Source: Dermacentor variabilis (lineage: Eukaryota; Arthropoda; Arachnida; Ixodida; Ixodidae). Taken from it: a DNA stretch of 64,000 nucleotides. Shown piece after piece: positions 40,621 to 52,871 of the stretch. The stretch is taken from the NCBI RefSeq assembly GCF_050947875.1, contig NC_134574.1:150125434-150189433 (forward strand), read 5' to 3'. Below the pieces are notes generated by a model. The model had not been told where the DNA came from, searched no databases, and was given only the letters and a program-made list of their open reading frames with translations. The position numbers and the translations under genes are program-made. Numbering within the stretch: the first letter of the stretch is position 1; each line of letters begins with the position of its first letter.

Positions 40621-42750
40621 TATTTCCGGTTGCCTCAAGTATGAAACAGCGCACTCACATCCGGATCGATGCCGTGTAGAGAAGCGTATTCGGATGACTT
40701 TCTTTTTTGTTTCGTGAGAAGATGTGATGCAAAAGTTTCCTCGTGGAGAAGACCTTGGGTCGAGTCGCGAAGAAGGTCAGCTTTCCGCAGAAGTCGCAGT
40801 TGGCGTTTGGTGCTTATGCGGTTACACTCGCCCTTGGCTGTTCGTGACTTCGAGCGAGAGGGCTAACAAAGCTGAGAAGGCGGGCTTGCTGTATTGGCCC
40901 GTCCGGTTCGTTAAACGTGATTAGCTCTTTATCGAAATGAATAAAATTATTAAAAGAAATGCAAGGGAAGGAAATTACTGCCAACCGCATTGTAACTGTG
41001 TAGCTCTGGTCACTCAGGCTCAGGCTGCTCAAGCTTCGGTGCTCAATGCCAGTCAGTAAAGGAAGTGGGGGAGTGGGGAAGGAGTACGGCAGTAAAAGGA
41101 CAGGAAGAGCGGATAGAGTGAAGAAGGGAGCTATTTACATACAACAGAGTGAATAGGTAAACACGTCGAACTTTTTTCCCTTATTGGTTTTAGTTTAAGG
41201 TCGCTGTTTTCGCCTTCAGGTCACATTCACGCTTTCAGAATGCGCCACATCACAGGGCTGCCAAATTCTTCCGGAATAGTTGGCGCACTACCACGGTATG
41301 TGCAAAGGGAGCTCATTCTACCCTGAGGCTTAAGCTTCACTACAACATCGAGTTTTCCGCGATATGGTGCCGGCATGCGACAATGCACCGGATGCTCATG
41401 TCTCCACACTTTCGCGACGCAGCGCAAATAAGTTAACGGTCGTCATCTCCGAGCGACTTAAAATACACGGTCCACTCTTGCTCATTCCTCTGTAATGGCT
41501 GTCTTGTACGGTGTTCGACGAGTAATAAAAAGAAGAGATTGTGCAAACAACGGCCGAACTGCAGTCAGCGTTTCACCCGCGCTGCCAGTGCTCAAGCAAG
41601 CTCTTTGAAGGCCACAGGCCATACCGTATTTTTTTTCGTGTAAGACCCACACTTTTTTTTTCGATCGTGGCACTCTGCTGTGCGCAAAAAATGGGGCATA
41701 TAACTACCCGCTGAAGCCGCGGACGACGTCGTGGATGACGCACAGCATAATGATGTCATAAGCAGCGCTTACATGTGCTAATGAGCAAGTTTTATTTATT
41801 TATTTACATTTGTTCATTTATTATAGTTGAAATGGCGTAGCCTAGTGCGTACTGCTTTTAACCATTCCTGTCAGCCACCTTTTAAACCTACCTGCCTCCC
41901 TTTAATAAAATATCCAGTGCCATTGCACTCTGTGCAGGTGGGTGGCCAGCGAAGCTGTGCATGTGGGCCCCTTAATGGCGGACTGTCTATTGCCGCGCGT
42001 CGAACGCCGTATGCACATAAACGGAAAGCGAGGCGCGACTAGTCGCTCCTCCACGATGTTGAGCCTCGTAAGATGATGAGGCCCCGGGGGTTATACATGC
42101 CTACGTATTGTTGCAGAACGCGGCACGACCCCTCTTAGTAACGATTCCCAACACGTAGAACAGAGACGCACCTCAGCGCACTCCGAGGGCACACACTGCT
42201 TCACCGTAGCCAAGGCGACCACGCGTTGGTCGACGTCGCGCGGTGCAGTAATGGTTGTGAGGCCACTCGGAAACGACAAGCGGTCACAGGCAACACAGGC
42301 CACACAAACTTGGTTCTGCACGATCTCCCTCCGAAAAGTGGCCGTCGCTCAGGTGAAACGTTCCAAGTTTGCGAGATCGGAGCCACCTGCACGGTTCGCA
42401 TTTCTTTCGGCCTCGCGGTCCTGGCGGGCAGCACACACCACGGGAGAGCGGAAGGAAAGGATATGCGCAAGCGTTTGGAACGCCGACAAAGAGAGGGCGT
42501 TGCGAACGTGGACATGGCCCACACGGATCAGCTCTTATCGGCTTAATATCTGATAAACTTATTTTTGGAAGTTGTCGGAGTGCTTAAGGCCTACTTCACC
42601 GCCGCCGCAGGTCGGCCCGATATTGCACTATCTCCGGGATCGGCCCACGTATGGTGAGAACGTCTCGATCTACACAGCTCGGTAGACGCACGCATTTTTT
42701 CCCAGGAACCTAGCCTCGCTGTAAAACATTTCCCATCGCACGTTGGAGGT
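40621..42750. other. No gene recognised
   Basis: At 41624-41665 a motif TACCGTATTTTTTTTCGTGT followed by AAGACCCACAC resembles the end of a DNA transposon and is related to 42885-42925. GC-rich frames at 42.1-42.55 kb overlap on both strands and have no domain. Confidence 0.4.
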
Positions 42751-42925
42751 CAGTGGCGCAGCCAGAATTTTTTTTTTTCATGAGTGTGAAGGAGCACGCC
42801 ATTGACTGGCGACGAGGAGGGAGAGCAAGGTTAGGGAGGGGGCTGGGCGGCGGCATATACTAACGCCCCCCCCCCCCCCCCCCATACTCGTATAAGACCC
42901 GATACTCGCGGGTCTTATGCGAGTA
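42751..42925. mobile_element. Possible DNA-transposon ends
   Basis: CAGTGGCGCAGCCAGAATTT followed by a T tract (42751-42779) resembles a common terminal-inverted-repeat start in invertebrates. A poly-C run leads to an inverted pair at 42885-42925: TACTCGTATAAGACCCG and its inverse CGGGTCTTATGCGAGTA. The latter shares the CG..TAAGACCC theme with 41626. Boundaries and family are uncertain. Confidence 0.35.
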
Positions 42926-43737
42926 AATGCGATATCTCTGTCCTTGTACCTTCGTTTTTTTTTTCTTGTGCTTCCTTCTTTCAATGGCGTGAAGGCTCGA
43001 AAAAGCGCAGACATCAAACGAGTCTTTTGAAGCGTCCCAGCCGTTTTATCGAAACGCCCTCGGCGCCGCACCGCTGTGCAAGCATGTTTCTCTGGAAGGC
43101 ATTTCACGAAGAACTGTTAAGCCTGTTAGTACAGAGCGGGTATTCATCCGTCTTTTTAGCTCTTTTGTGTTTCTTCTTTATACGATTTTGCGCCCAGCGC
43201 ATCGCCTCGCTCTTCAAGGTTACTATTGCCCACTACGCGAATATCCTCGGCATTTGACCATGTAGGTCTTTCTTTTTCTGTATTTACTTTCAACCTCGTG
43301 AGAACATCTCCTTTTAGTGGCGCATAACCTCGCTACAGACAGAGACTGCAGCTACATGTACCCTGCGCTACACGTTACTCCCGTCTGGATCGACGCGCAG
43401 CCCCTTCAAAGTCCGAACGTCTCGCAAGTTGGGCGCGACAACTCTGAATGGAAGGGGAGACAGAATCGGAGTGCACAGCAGCGACGGTCATGGCGAAAGC
43501 ATACTGCAAAGAACAATGCGAGTCGTTAGTCCAGGGCCTTCTACGGACACTCGTAAACAAAATAGGGGCGCCGGAGACGACCCCGTACATATGGGGACGA
43601 GCGGATAGTGCACGCATGTCTCGGGAAGGAAAGCCGTTACGGACAGCATGGCCGGACGTCAGCCAAGGACAAAGAAGGGCCGCCTGCGTTGTCTGGTTTC
43701 TTTATGCTAAGATGTATCACTCAGAGGTTATATAGCA
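42926..43737. other. No gene recognised
   Basis: Overlapping short frames without motifs. Confidence 0.45.
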
Positions 43738-43852
43738 GTTGGGAGATAGGCGCGATCAAGGTCGGCCGTTCGAGTCTCCGGCCCACGGCACCTTCGTTTC
43801 GAGGGAGGCAAATGCGAGAACACCCATGCTCTCAGATTTGAGTGCGCGCCAA
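43738..43852 (+). mobile_element. SINE fragment (Ruka-like), 3'-truncated
   Basis: A degenerate tRNA-like 3' half (GGTCGGCCGTTCGAGTCTCC, B-box-like) is followed by CGAGGGAGGCAAATGCGAGA, ACACCCATGCTCTCAGATTT and GAGTGCGCG. This is the order seen in the 52234-52475 copy (GGCGAAATGCGAAAACACCC, GTGCTTAGATTTAGGCGC). Confidence 0.65.
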
Positions 43853-43966
43853 TCGCCTGCTCTCGTGCGCATCATCATCGTTACCATCGTCGTTATTATC
43901 ACCACCATCGCCACTATAATCACCACCACTACGTGAAAGGTAGGTAACTTCAGTATTTTGCCCTTT

Positions 43967-44089
43967 GAACGCCTGGCCGAACGCCTGACCGAACGCCTGA
44001 CCGAACGCTTGACCGAGGGCGTGACCGAACGCTCGACCGAACGCCTAATCGGACGCCTGTTCGGACGCCTAATCTAACGCCTGATCCAA
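43967..44089. repeat. 12-bp minisatellite, about 10 units
   Basis: Unit GAACGCCTGACC, with variants GAACGCTTGACC, GGACGCCTAATC and TAACGCCTGATC. The period stays at 12 almost throughout; variation increases to the right. Confidence 0.93.
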
Positions 44090-44606
44090 CGGCCTGCTGA
44101 AAAGAGAGCGAATGGCCGCAGATTAGCTTTTCTAGATCTTAGCACAGTTATAGGTAACCAAATTAATATTTGTCTTTAGTAACTTGACGAGACAGTCACG
44201 TTGTCCAATACCACCCTGAGCTATGTGAAAGTACGCAACCAAACTTGCTCTCAAAAAGCCATGTTCAATCTGCATCCAAGTTAAGCGTAACAGAGTTCTT
44301 CAAATGCCATAAGTGTCGAGGGGGAATCCTAAATTGGCGTACACATTGAAGGTAAGTTTCATATCCAGACGTCTAAAAAGTAATCGCTTCTTTAGAAACA
44401 AACGAAATATTCCATGTTGGATTCACTCACGGTAGTGCGTGAACTTGATGACGCGCTTATTTAACCGCAATTTTTTCTTCTTTTCTTTTTGCAAAAATGA
44501 ATTTGCTTTAAGTTCGTGCCAGTGTAGTCGGCAATGTAAACTGACACGAAAAGCGAATGCGCCCACAGGCTTTGATTGAGACTCTGGAAGTGGTGAAATC
44601 CTGTTT
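44090..44606. other. No gene recognised
   Basis: Nothing identified. Confidence 0.5.
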
Positions 44607-45062
44607 ATTTTAACGCGACAGCGTTAAGGAGCTCGTGTCGCAGAAAAGCCGGTGTCGTCGGCGTCGGTGTCGGCGTCGGCGGCGTTGGCCGTGAGCGATA
44701 AATCCCAGCAGGCACTTCATGAATTAAAAACAACTTGCAAGATGGGCTGGGTGGGAATCGAACCAGGGTCTCCGGAGTGTCAGACGGAGACGTTTCCGAT
44801 GCGTAAAAGCGGTACAAAAGCGCCTCTAGTGAACGCAGTGTTGCCTTAGAAACGAGCTGTTTCTAAGGCTCAGGCGTGCGTCGCTTGCTCAGGCGCACAT
44901 TTCGTTGTCGCGCCGAACGCTGCGTTGCTCGACGCTCACCGCGTCCGATGCGGGGCGCGTAGTCGCTGCGCCGTAGCCCATTGTCTTACACCCCCTGGCG
45001 GGTCGACGGGAACGCTGTCGCGTTCCGCTCTTGAAGGCGAAGCTTAAGCGTCCTCCAATTTC
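44607..45062. mobile_element. Short inverted-repeat element with tRNA-like segment, copy 1
   Basis: Starts ATTTTAACGCGACAGCGTTA, AGGAGCTCGTGTCGCAGAAA, then (GTCGGC)-rich DNA. It ends GGGAACGCTGTCGCGTTCCG, CTCTTGAAGGCGAAGCTTAA. AACGCGACAGCGTT at the left is matched, inverted, in the right end. On the minus strand, GGTTCGATTCCCACCCAGCC is a good pol III B box, but the A-box half is scrambled. A perfect hairpin CCTTAGAAAC/GTTTCTAAGG is at 44844-44868. No protein. A second member is at 55829-56412. Probably a non-autonomous element common in ticks. Confidence 0.7.
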
Positions 45063-46424
45063 TTTTTATTTGTGCTCGTCTGTATGTTTGTATTTAGATC
45101 AGCAAGGACCCATTTACTACATATTTTAGTCAGTAGGAACGAGATTTAGAAAGAAATGTCCTGTGCAACCCACATTTACTCAGTTGACTTCGTTCACTGA
45201 CTTGGCGTGACGCGCGCGTGACGTGTACGGCGGTGCAGGGAAACTTGGATTTCAGTCGCTGATTTACATAAGCATACGGGTGAGTGTAGTAAAGTAAATG
45301 TTACCCCAAAAAACCGCTTCTTACTAACTCTGTGCGTGACAGTTCTGCAGTGAGAGATAATGAAGGCCCCACGCGCATGGCACGCACGCAACAAGCGCCT
45401 TTCAACGTTGAACCTTCGCCGAAGGATACGCTGCGTAGTCAATAGACGCTGCGGAGGAACGAGGCTGTGCTAAGGAAACGTGAGGAGGGGTCGGAGAAGC
45501 CCGCGTAATAACCACTCGAGAATTAATTACATTCGGAGAGAGCGGCGCGTCGAATGCGACACCGCTGGAACTTCGCGCGGAGCTCGGGGCTTTCGTGATG
45601 CAAAGCACGTGCTCGGTTAATAAGCGTCGTAGCGTCGAGACCCTCATCACCAACCCGTCCAGGGCCATTTTTTTATTGTTCCTGCTTTCTGTACGATTCG
45701 TTTCTGTAATTGGAGTGTATAGTCAGGTGACACCACGGACACCATATTACTGTGCTCTTCTCGCAACTTTCACGACGCTGCCGAAGAGCAAAGTGTGTAG
45801 AGTGAATGGCAGGCTCCTCCGGATCTTTAGCTATACTGCATTAAGTCGGATGACGTCATCGCAGTGACTACTACGCAGAGCTCGCTTCCGACAGCGGCAA
45901 GGCGTATACAGCGTCACCCTGCATCTTTTTTTTTTTCCATGAGTCAGAGGAACCCTAATTAACTCACCGGGTGTTGAGGCTGACGGTGCCTTACTGCACT
46001 GCAATGAATTTGACGGCAACGAGTTAGCGCGCGGCAAAGTGACTCCTTGCATGACAAGTGTCCAGTGATTGATTAGTGAACCAATGAAGTGCTTATTTTC
46101 TCTCTTTATTTGTATATTCAGTCACAATATATTCGTCAATGGCAGAAAAGTAGCAGGAAAAAGAAAGCTAAAAACGTGGTTGACGTTTTGTACCCTATAC
46201 GTTACATTGCTGAACGTTTCTTATCGGGCCGCTTAACTGTATCTTCGTTTAGGCCTTCGTGATGCATGGGCAGTACGGTACTACACTCATAAAAAGAACA
46301 CCTATCTATTAATATAGCCTAGTTAAATCGACCACATTTACGTTGTCGACCGAAAATCATGGCTGATAGGACGCATTAGCTTGGCAAAGCTGGTCTGCCA
46401 GTCTTCACGCCATAATGAAGCTGT
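45063..46424. other. No gene recognised
   Basis: GC-rich at 45.2-45.6 kb. One CRE palindrome at 45851. No coding evidence. Confidence 0.45.
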
Positions 46425-46558
46425 TATGTTCAGCCAAAGAATAACTATACCCATGTATAAACTTATCAATGCCGGAAAATCTAAGAGTCAACAGAAAACT
46501 TGAAACATTCGTACCCCGCCTGCGTCTTGGTACTGCATTTACGAGACACTTCTTGCTA

Positions 46559-46591
<33 letters not shown>

Positions 46592-47240
46592 TGTACAATA
46601 TAAGACTTGTCTCTAATCCGCAGTGTTCTTGTGGCCATCTAGACGAAGATGTGCATCATCTTCTCCTCGAGTGCACGAAATACGACCCAGAAAGAAGGGT
46701 ACTGCAAGTAAATTAGTTAATATTAGACAGAAGACCAGTCACCGTAAAAAAGATACTTGGCCCATGGCCAACTGCGGCCCTTCAGAAAAGAGCGCTTCTT
46801 GCTCGGAAAAAGTTTTTTGAGGACACCAACATTTTGAGAAAACATTAAGTTTCAGATGATGCTATTACGCTAAATGAGTAACATAAACGTTGTTCTGGGT
46901 TCAAAATTGATTTATGTGGTGATCGAAACTTTTAGGCAATATGCATGATTCTGTTCTGTACTTGCAGAGTATTACATGTGTTGTGTGTTTTGGCTGTTCA
47001 AAATATCTGACTTTATATATGCGTACGTGTACTGAACTCATGCACAAAACTTTGCGATTCAGGTACTGTTGGACTGTATATTTCTTATTCATCCAGTGCT
47101 CTACTGAGTGTCATGTTGTGTGTCACTATTCTCACTTTTTACGCAACTTTGTTTCCTTTGCCATGTGACAAGGAGTAGCCGGTGCCACCACAAAGGCGCC
47201 AACCTCTCCTAATATTCATTTCAATAAAAAGAAATAACTG
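46425..47240 (+). mobile_element. I/Jockey-type LINE 3' end (C-terminus plus 3' UTR)
   Basis: In one plus frame: NLRVNRKLETFVPRLRLGTA and FTRHFL, then a (TC)n expansion at 46557-46591. After it comes YNIRLVSNPQCSCGHLDED, VHHLLLECTKYDPERRVLQ, a stop, and GPWPTAALQKRALLARKKFF. The CxCG...HHLLxxC pattern is the C-terminal zinc-finger-like motif that follows the RNase H region in such LINEs. A 3' UTR of about 330 bp follows and ends GTAGCCGGTGCCACCACAAA...TTCAATAAAAAGAAAT, i.e. with a polyadenylation-like AATAAA at 47224. The RT and endonuclease are absent. The TC tract probably grew after insertion. Confidence 0.8.
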
Positions 47241-47469
47241 GGAGCTTACTTTAAGCGCAGACCGTATTCGCGCGTAACGTAGAAAGGCTTGCGGCTTAAT
47301 TAACAAACAATAAGTCAAGGGATTTTGCTTTTTGGTGATAGTGAGACGGCCGAGGGCGTCACACCACCTGTCAATCACGCTAGTTGGGGTGCAGCTCCAT
47401 GGTTCAGTAATCTCGCAATATGTCTCCATGAGCGAATGACTACACCATACTTCTCGGCTTGCTCGCCCT

Positions 47470-47565
47470 TGTGTGTGTGCGTGTGTGTGCGTGCGTGCGT
47501 GTGTGTTTGTGTGTGTGCGTGTGTGTGCGTGTGCGTGCGTGCGTGTGTGTGCGTGCGTGCGTGCA
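47470..47565. repeat. (GT)n/(GC) mixed dinucleotide array
   Basis: GTGT blocks with interspersed GCGT units, about 95 bp. Confidence 0.95.
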
Positions 47566-47872
47566 TGTTGACGTGATCATTATCATCACTATGTATATCA
47601 TAATTATCACCTTGCACCTGAAGTAGCATTACAGGTGATCAGCCATGCCAGAATCTCTGGCATATTTTAAAGCTTGTATATGTAGCTCTCTCATTTTGCA
47701 AGCGGTCTGTTTTCATCATTTCCCGCTTTACCGACTTTTTTTCATTTTCTGACCCCATGCATGATCATGATAATTATCATCATCAGCACCACCCTGGCCG
47801 TTTGTTTGACATCCGTACTTCGTCCTCCTTTTTTTGCCTTCTGCGTCACTGTTCTGCTTCGGTGTGTTAAGC

Positions 47873-47873
<1 letters not shown>

Positions 47874-47940
<67 letters not shown>
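47874..47940. repeat. (CAAT)n microsatellite
   Basis: About 16 units, the same motif as 5886-5970. Confidence 0.97.
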
Positions 47941-47941
<1 letters not shown>

Positions 47942-48511
47942 GTGATCGTTTAGCTCTACTTTTTACAACAATATATTTACACACGAAGCAAATCAAAAAT
48001 GTAACAAAAGCGATTATTATGGAAAGATATTTCGCTCGCTTTTATTCGTTATCATATACCACTCACAACCGATCAGGCGCAGCACCGGTAAGACCAGTGA
48101 CGAAGCGCGAGAAAAGCGAAATAACACTGACGGAATCGTTACATTATGCCAGCACAACGGAGCGCGGCAAACCAAGACAATATGGGAGAAGACGACGGAA
48201 TGGAATCTGAAGAATCCGAACGGAACGGAACGGAGCTCCAACAGCCGTCCACCCGGATATTGGTTCGGCCACAGGCATTTCCATTTCGAGGCAGACAATA
48301 TGTATGCGGTCGCCGCCAGCAGAGTCCGCGTGCGCCTAGAAAAACAATCGTATACGTGGACATCTAATAAGCTGTCGTATATGTGGAAGCTGAGAACTTC
48401 TTTCATTCCGTACTTTTGTGCATTGCGAACAGATAACTCTCCTTTTTTTTTCACTCTCTACTAAAGTATACGCTCGCGATATTCGTGCTACAGTTTCCGT
48501 TCAACTGTTAA

Positions 48512-49015
48512 CCTACTAAGAGGAAGAAAGGAAGGAAAAAGTGGAGAAGGAAAGGCAGGGAGGTTAGCGAGTTTAGCTCAACCGGCTTGCTACCCTGCAC
48601 ATGGGAGCGGGATGGGGGGGGGATGAAAGATGGGGAGGAAGGAGAGAGAGAGAGAGCACATAGCACAGCGCACACATCGTCAGTTGCAGTCCGTCACTCT
48701 TGCGTGGTACGTGACATCACTGTCACAGCCGCTTGTCCAAACCCGTCTTTTTCAAAAACTGAAGTAGACCCTTCGTCGCCTTCAGCTGCGATGTCTTCTG
48801 TCGGCGACATGTGAAAATTGTTTCAACTGACAATGGTCTATTGTCAACGTGCGCTAGAACGGACGCCAGGCACAGTCTCTGAACATTATATTCGGGACAG
48901 TCGCACAGGATGTGTTCTAGCGTCTCCTCGCAAAGACATGCATGGCAGAGAGCGTTGTCGGCCATTCCCATGCGAAATGAGTAAATGAATGCCACCCCTA
49001 GTCGAGAGAATTTGG
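48512..49015 (-). mobile_element. I/Jockey-type LINE 3' end, second copy type
   Basis: One minus frame runs LSKFSRLGVAFIYSFRMGMA, DNALCHACLCEETLEHILCD, CPEYNVQRLCLASVLAHVDN, RPLSVETIFTCRRQKTSQLK, ATKGLLQFLKKTGLDKRL and a stop. The CxxC...HILxxC pattern is the C-terminal zinc-finger-like motif, and LLQFLKKTGLDKRL is a typical family ending. The frame is intact over about 95 residues. The 3' UTR continues to about 48512, with CCCATGTGCAGGGTAGCAAG and CTCGCTAACCTCCCTGCC, then TTCCTTTCTT. That ending is shared with 19918-19985 and probably 50190-50300. This is a 5'-truncated insertion. Confidence 0.85.
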
Positions 49016-50189
49016 AGAGAGCGGGCGAGGCGAATGAAAAGGAAAGGTAGGAAGGTTAACCAAGGCCGTGACCAGAGAATTAAGTTTCATTTAATTCGCG
49101 CGTGCGCACGGACACGCCCGAAATGAATTCTGTGTAAAAAAGCTAAATCAAGCTCAGTTAACTATTGTATTCAACTGAATACATAACACACTTAAATGAG
49201 TTTAGATTCCCTTAATACGATTGCGCTATATTTAGCGGGTATTCCAACATGCCGGGCTGGCAACATGTCTTCTGTATACCATAATTTTGGCGCCTCACAC
49301 GCTAGTTTCGGTTGATCAAGGCCGCCTGGCAGGACATCCGAATTCAATAAATCTCATTACTACACCTTTGTGAAGTATACAAAACAAACAACCCAACCGA
49401 TTTTTTTCGCAATGTTTACGAATTTGGGTTTGTTCTACGATTTTACGAATGCCCGCGTCACGTTATACGACAAAAAAGAATCGTGCAAAAAAATTGTGAT
49501 GGTACTTGCGCCGCCATACACCCTCCCGCTTGCAGAATTTTTTTAGGCATTTTAGAGCTCAGAGTCCGGCAGGTATGATTATAGCCAGTCATGATTATAA
49601 CCAGTCCCTACATATATGCATAGGGAAGCTGTATACGATTGCCACTTGTATGAGGCCTTTTTTCAGTCACACGATCCGAATGTGCTGACTTAGCAGCTAC
49701 ACTTACGCCTGTACTTGTTTGATCTGCAGTCGTGCGCAACTGAAATAAAAATACGTTACAGCTAACCAGTACGGGTTCTTTTGTTTCATTTTTGTTTGAC
49801 CATTTCGAGTAATATGTGGCGTGATTTCGGTTTGTACGCTAAGTGCGTGGCCTAAACTATCTCTGGCTACCGGATAAGTGTAGCGGCGTGAGATCGTACG
49901 TGTTATCGAGTTAACACGCTCGATAAATATGCTCTACTTTTCATTCAACTTTTCTCGCATTTCATTTATCCAGGACTGCACGCTATCGGCACAAATTCTA
50001 ACGCAAAGCGTGAAAAACATACGACTCCAGCACCGTGTTGTGTTTCCATGCAAGTTCATCGGCTTTGATTAAGCCTTTACGTACCCTTGGAGCTCTGCAC
50101 GAAACCGGCTACAGAGCGATTATACAAGTCGCATTTTCGCGTGATTACGCGGTATCACAGGCAACCTCATAAGTTAGCTCAGGAAGGAA
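49016..50189. other. No gene recognised
   Basis: At about 49035-49065 GAAAGGTAGGAAGGTTAACC resembles the LINE 3' end in the same orientation, suggesting nested insertions. Otherwise nothing. Confidence 0.4.
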
Positions 50190-50300
50190 CGAAAACGAGA
50201 GGTGAAAGGCAGAGAGGTTACCCCAGATTAAGTGTTCGGTTGGTTATACTCTGCACAGGGGATGGGTTAGCGCGGAAAAGATAACGAAACAAGAGAAGCA
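50190..50300 (-). mobile_element. Probable LINE 3' UTR end
   Basis: GTGAAAGGCAGAGAGGTTAC, GGTTGGTTATACTCTGCACA and GGGGATGGG correspond, in order, to the 48540-48620 LINE 3' UTR (GGAAAGGCAGGGAGGTTAGC, CGGCTTGCTACCCTGCACAT, GGGATGGGG). No coding sequence. Confidence 0.5.
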
Positions 50301-51465
<1,165 letters not shown>

Positions 51466-51479
51466 AGGACTCATCACGT

Positions 51480-52840
51480 CAGCGTAGAAACGTGCGCACC
51501 AACGCGCATGCTATATTGTATACTACACGTCCGCTGTACCTGCCGTCACGCTTAGCGCGCCAGGACGAGTTGGTGGGCTAGCTGGTTGAGCGTTATTTCA
51601 AAATGCGCGCACGTATATCGGCGGGCTCGGCACCCCAAGACAACGCCAAAAGTTAGGCACACAACAAACACGCATGCTACGCGTCTGTTTCCGGTCACGC
51701 TTACGCACGCTGAACACACGTGTTGGTGGACTAGCTGTTTTAGCGTTACTGGCAGAGCAGCGCAGGATGTACGAAGTACGCCGACAACGCAAAAAAAAGA
51801 AAAGCGCACCACGCGCATACGCGTGAGCACGACCAACACGCCTGCTTTTTGTAACGCTCACAAGTACGCATTGCAAAGAAACGCACACACTATATACAGC
51901 TCATTTATTGTCACCGCTGGAACGCACGCATGCCTTGAAACACGCATGCGCATACGTGCACGAGTTAAAACTTGCACGAGTTGGTAAAGCTTCGTTCTTG
52001 TTGGTGTCCACAGCGCACGCATATACTAAAAAAATAAAAAGAAAAAGAAAGAACAAGCATGAAGTGAGAGAGCGCTGTGCACGAAGCGCACCCATTTCAT
52101 TGTGACTATGACACGTGCGCGCATGGCGCAGAAACACGCACACGCGCCCAATTATTGTAACGCTCAGCCGGAAACACATAAACACGCATGTATAGTACAT
52201 AGGTTTAAAGTCACGCTTACACAAAGGCGCAAAAACATAATAATAATATTTGGGGTTTTACGTGCCAAAACCACTTTCTGATTATGAGGCACGCCGTAGT
52301 GGAGGACTCCGGAAATTTTGACCACCTGGGGTTCTTTAACGTGCGCCTAAATCTAAGCACACGGGTGTTTTCGCATTTCGCCCCCATCGAAATGCGGCCG
52401 CCGCGGCCGGGATTCGATCCCGCGACCTCGTGCTCAGCAGCCCAACACCATAGCCACTGAGCAACCACGGCGGGTGGCGCAAAAACACACCTGCAGTACA
52501 CTCGCTCGCTATCACTGTGACACGCACGCCCACGCTTAGAAATCCGCATACCGTGTACCATTTCTTGTCACGTCGACACGCACGCATGGCACAAAAAACT
52601 TGCACAGATCGCGTTCGCTTCTTGTCACGCTTACTTGCAGGTACACACGCACCCACGCACGCACGCCAACATGCACACATAGCGCTTCGCTTCTTCCGTA
52701 TATAATCTTTGCAAGTCTCTCGCGATTCTCTCCGGGTCAACATCTGCATGCTATTTACGCCACGATGAAAAAAAGATCGTGCAGAAACTCCTCTGGGAGT
52801 GTCTAAGTATGTGTAAGCACTGTGTCGATTGCTCATCTCC
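51480..52840. repeat. Degenerate CACGC-rich tandem region
   Basis: Loosely spaced recurrences of ACACGCATG, TGTCACGCTTAC, GGCGCAAAAACAC and GCACACACGC on the plus strand. A clearer internal direct repeat is GTTGGTGGGCTAGCTGGTTG at about 51567 against GTTGGTGGACTAGCTGTTTT at about 51722 (spacing about 155 bp). The unit cannot be fixed by eye. A SINE (52234-52475) interrupts it. Open frames of up to 166 codons here come from the repeat. Confidence 0.5.
52234..52475 (-). mobile_element. tRNA-derived SINE (Ruka-like), best copy
   Basis: On the minus strand it starts ACCCGCCGTGGTTGCTCAGT, with A box TGGTTGCTCAGTGG and B box GGGATCGAATCCC, then GGCCGCCGCGG-type GC-rich linker, GATGGGGGCGAAATGCGAAA, ACACCCGTGTGCTTAGATTT, ACGTTAAAGAACCCCAGGTG, GTCAAAATTTCCGGAGTCCT, CCACTACGGCGTGCCTCATA, ATCAGAAAGTGGTTTTGGCA and CGTAAAACCCCAAATATT, ending in (ATT)n. 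This matches my memory of Ruka-type SINEs of ixodid ticks. GGCGCAAAAACA flanks both sides (52226-52237 and 52476-52487), which would be a 12-bp target duplication. However, similar motifs recur in the surrounding degenerate repeat. Confidence 0.9.
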
Positions 52841-52871
52841 GCGTAACGCGTGTCATTATCAATGTTATGAA

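Larger units (their letters stand above)
47241..48511. other. No gene recognised apart from two microsatellites
   Basis: Includes the arrays at 47470-47565 and 47874-47940. The 149-codon plus frame (47761-48210) is carried through the CAAT array. Confidence 0.45.
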
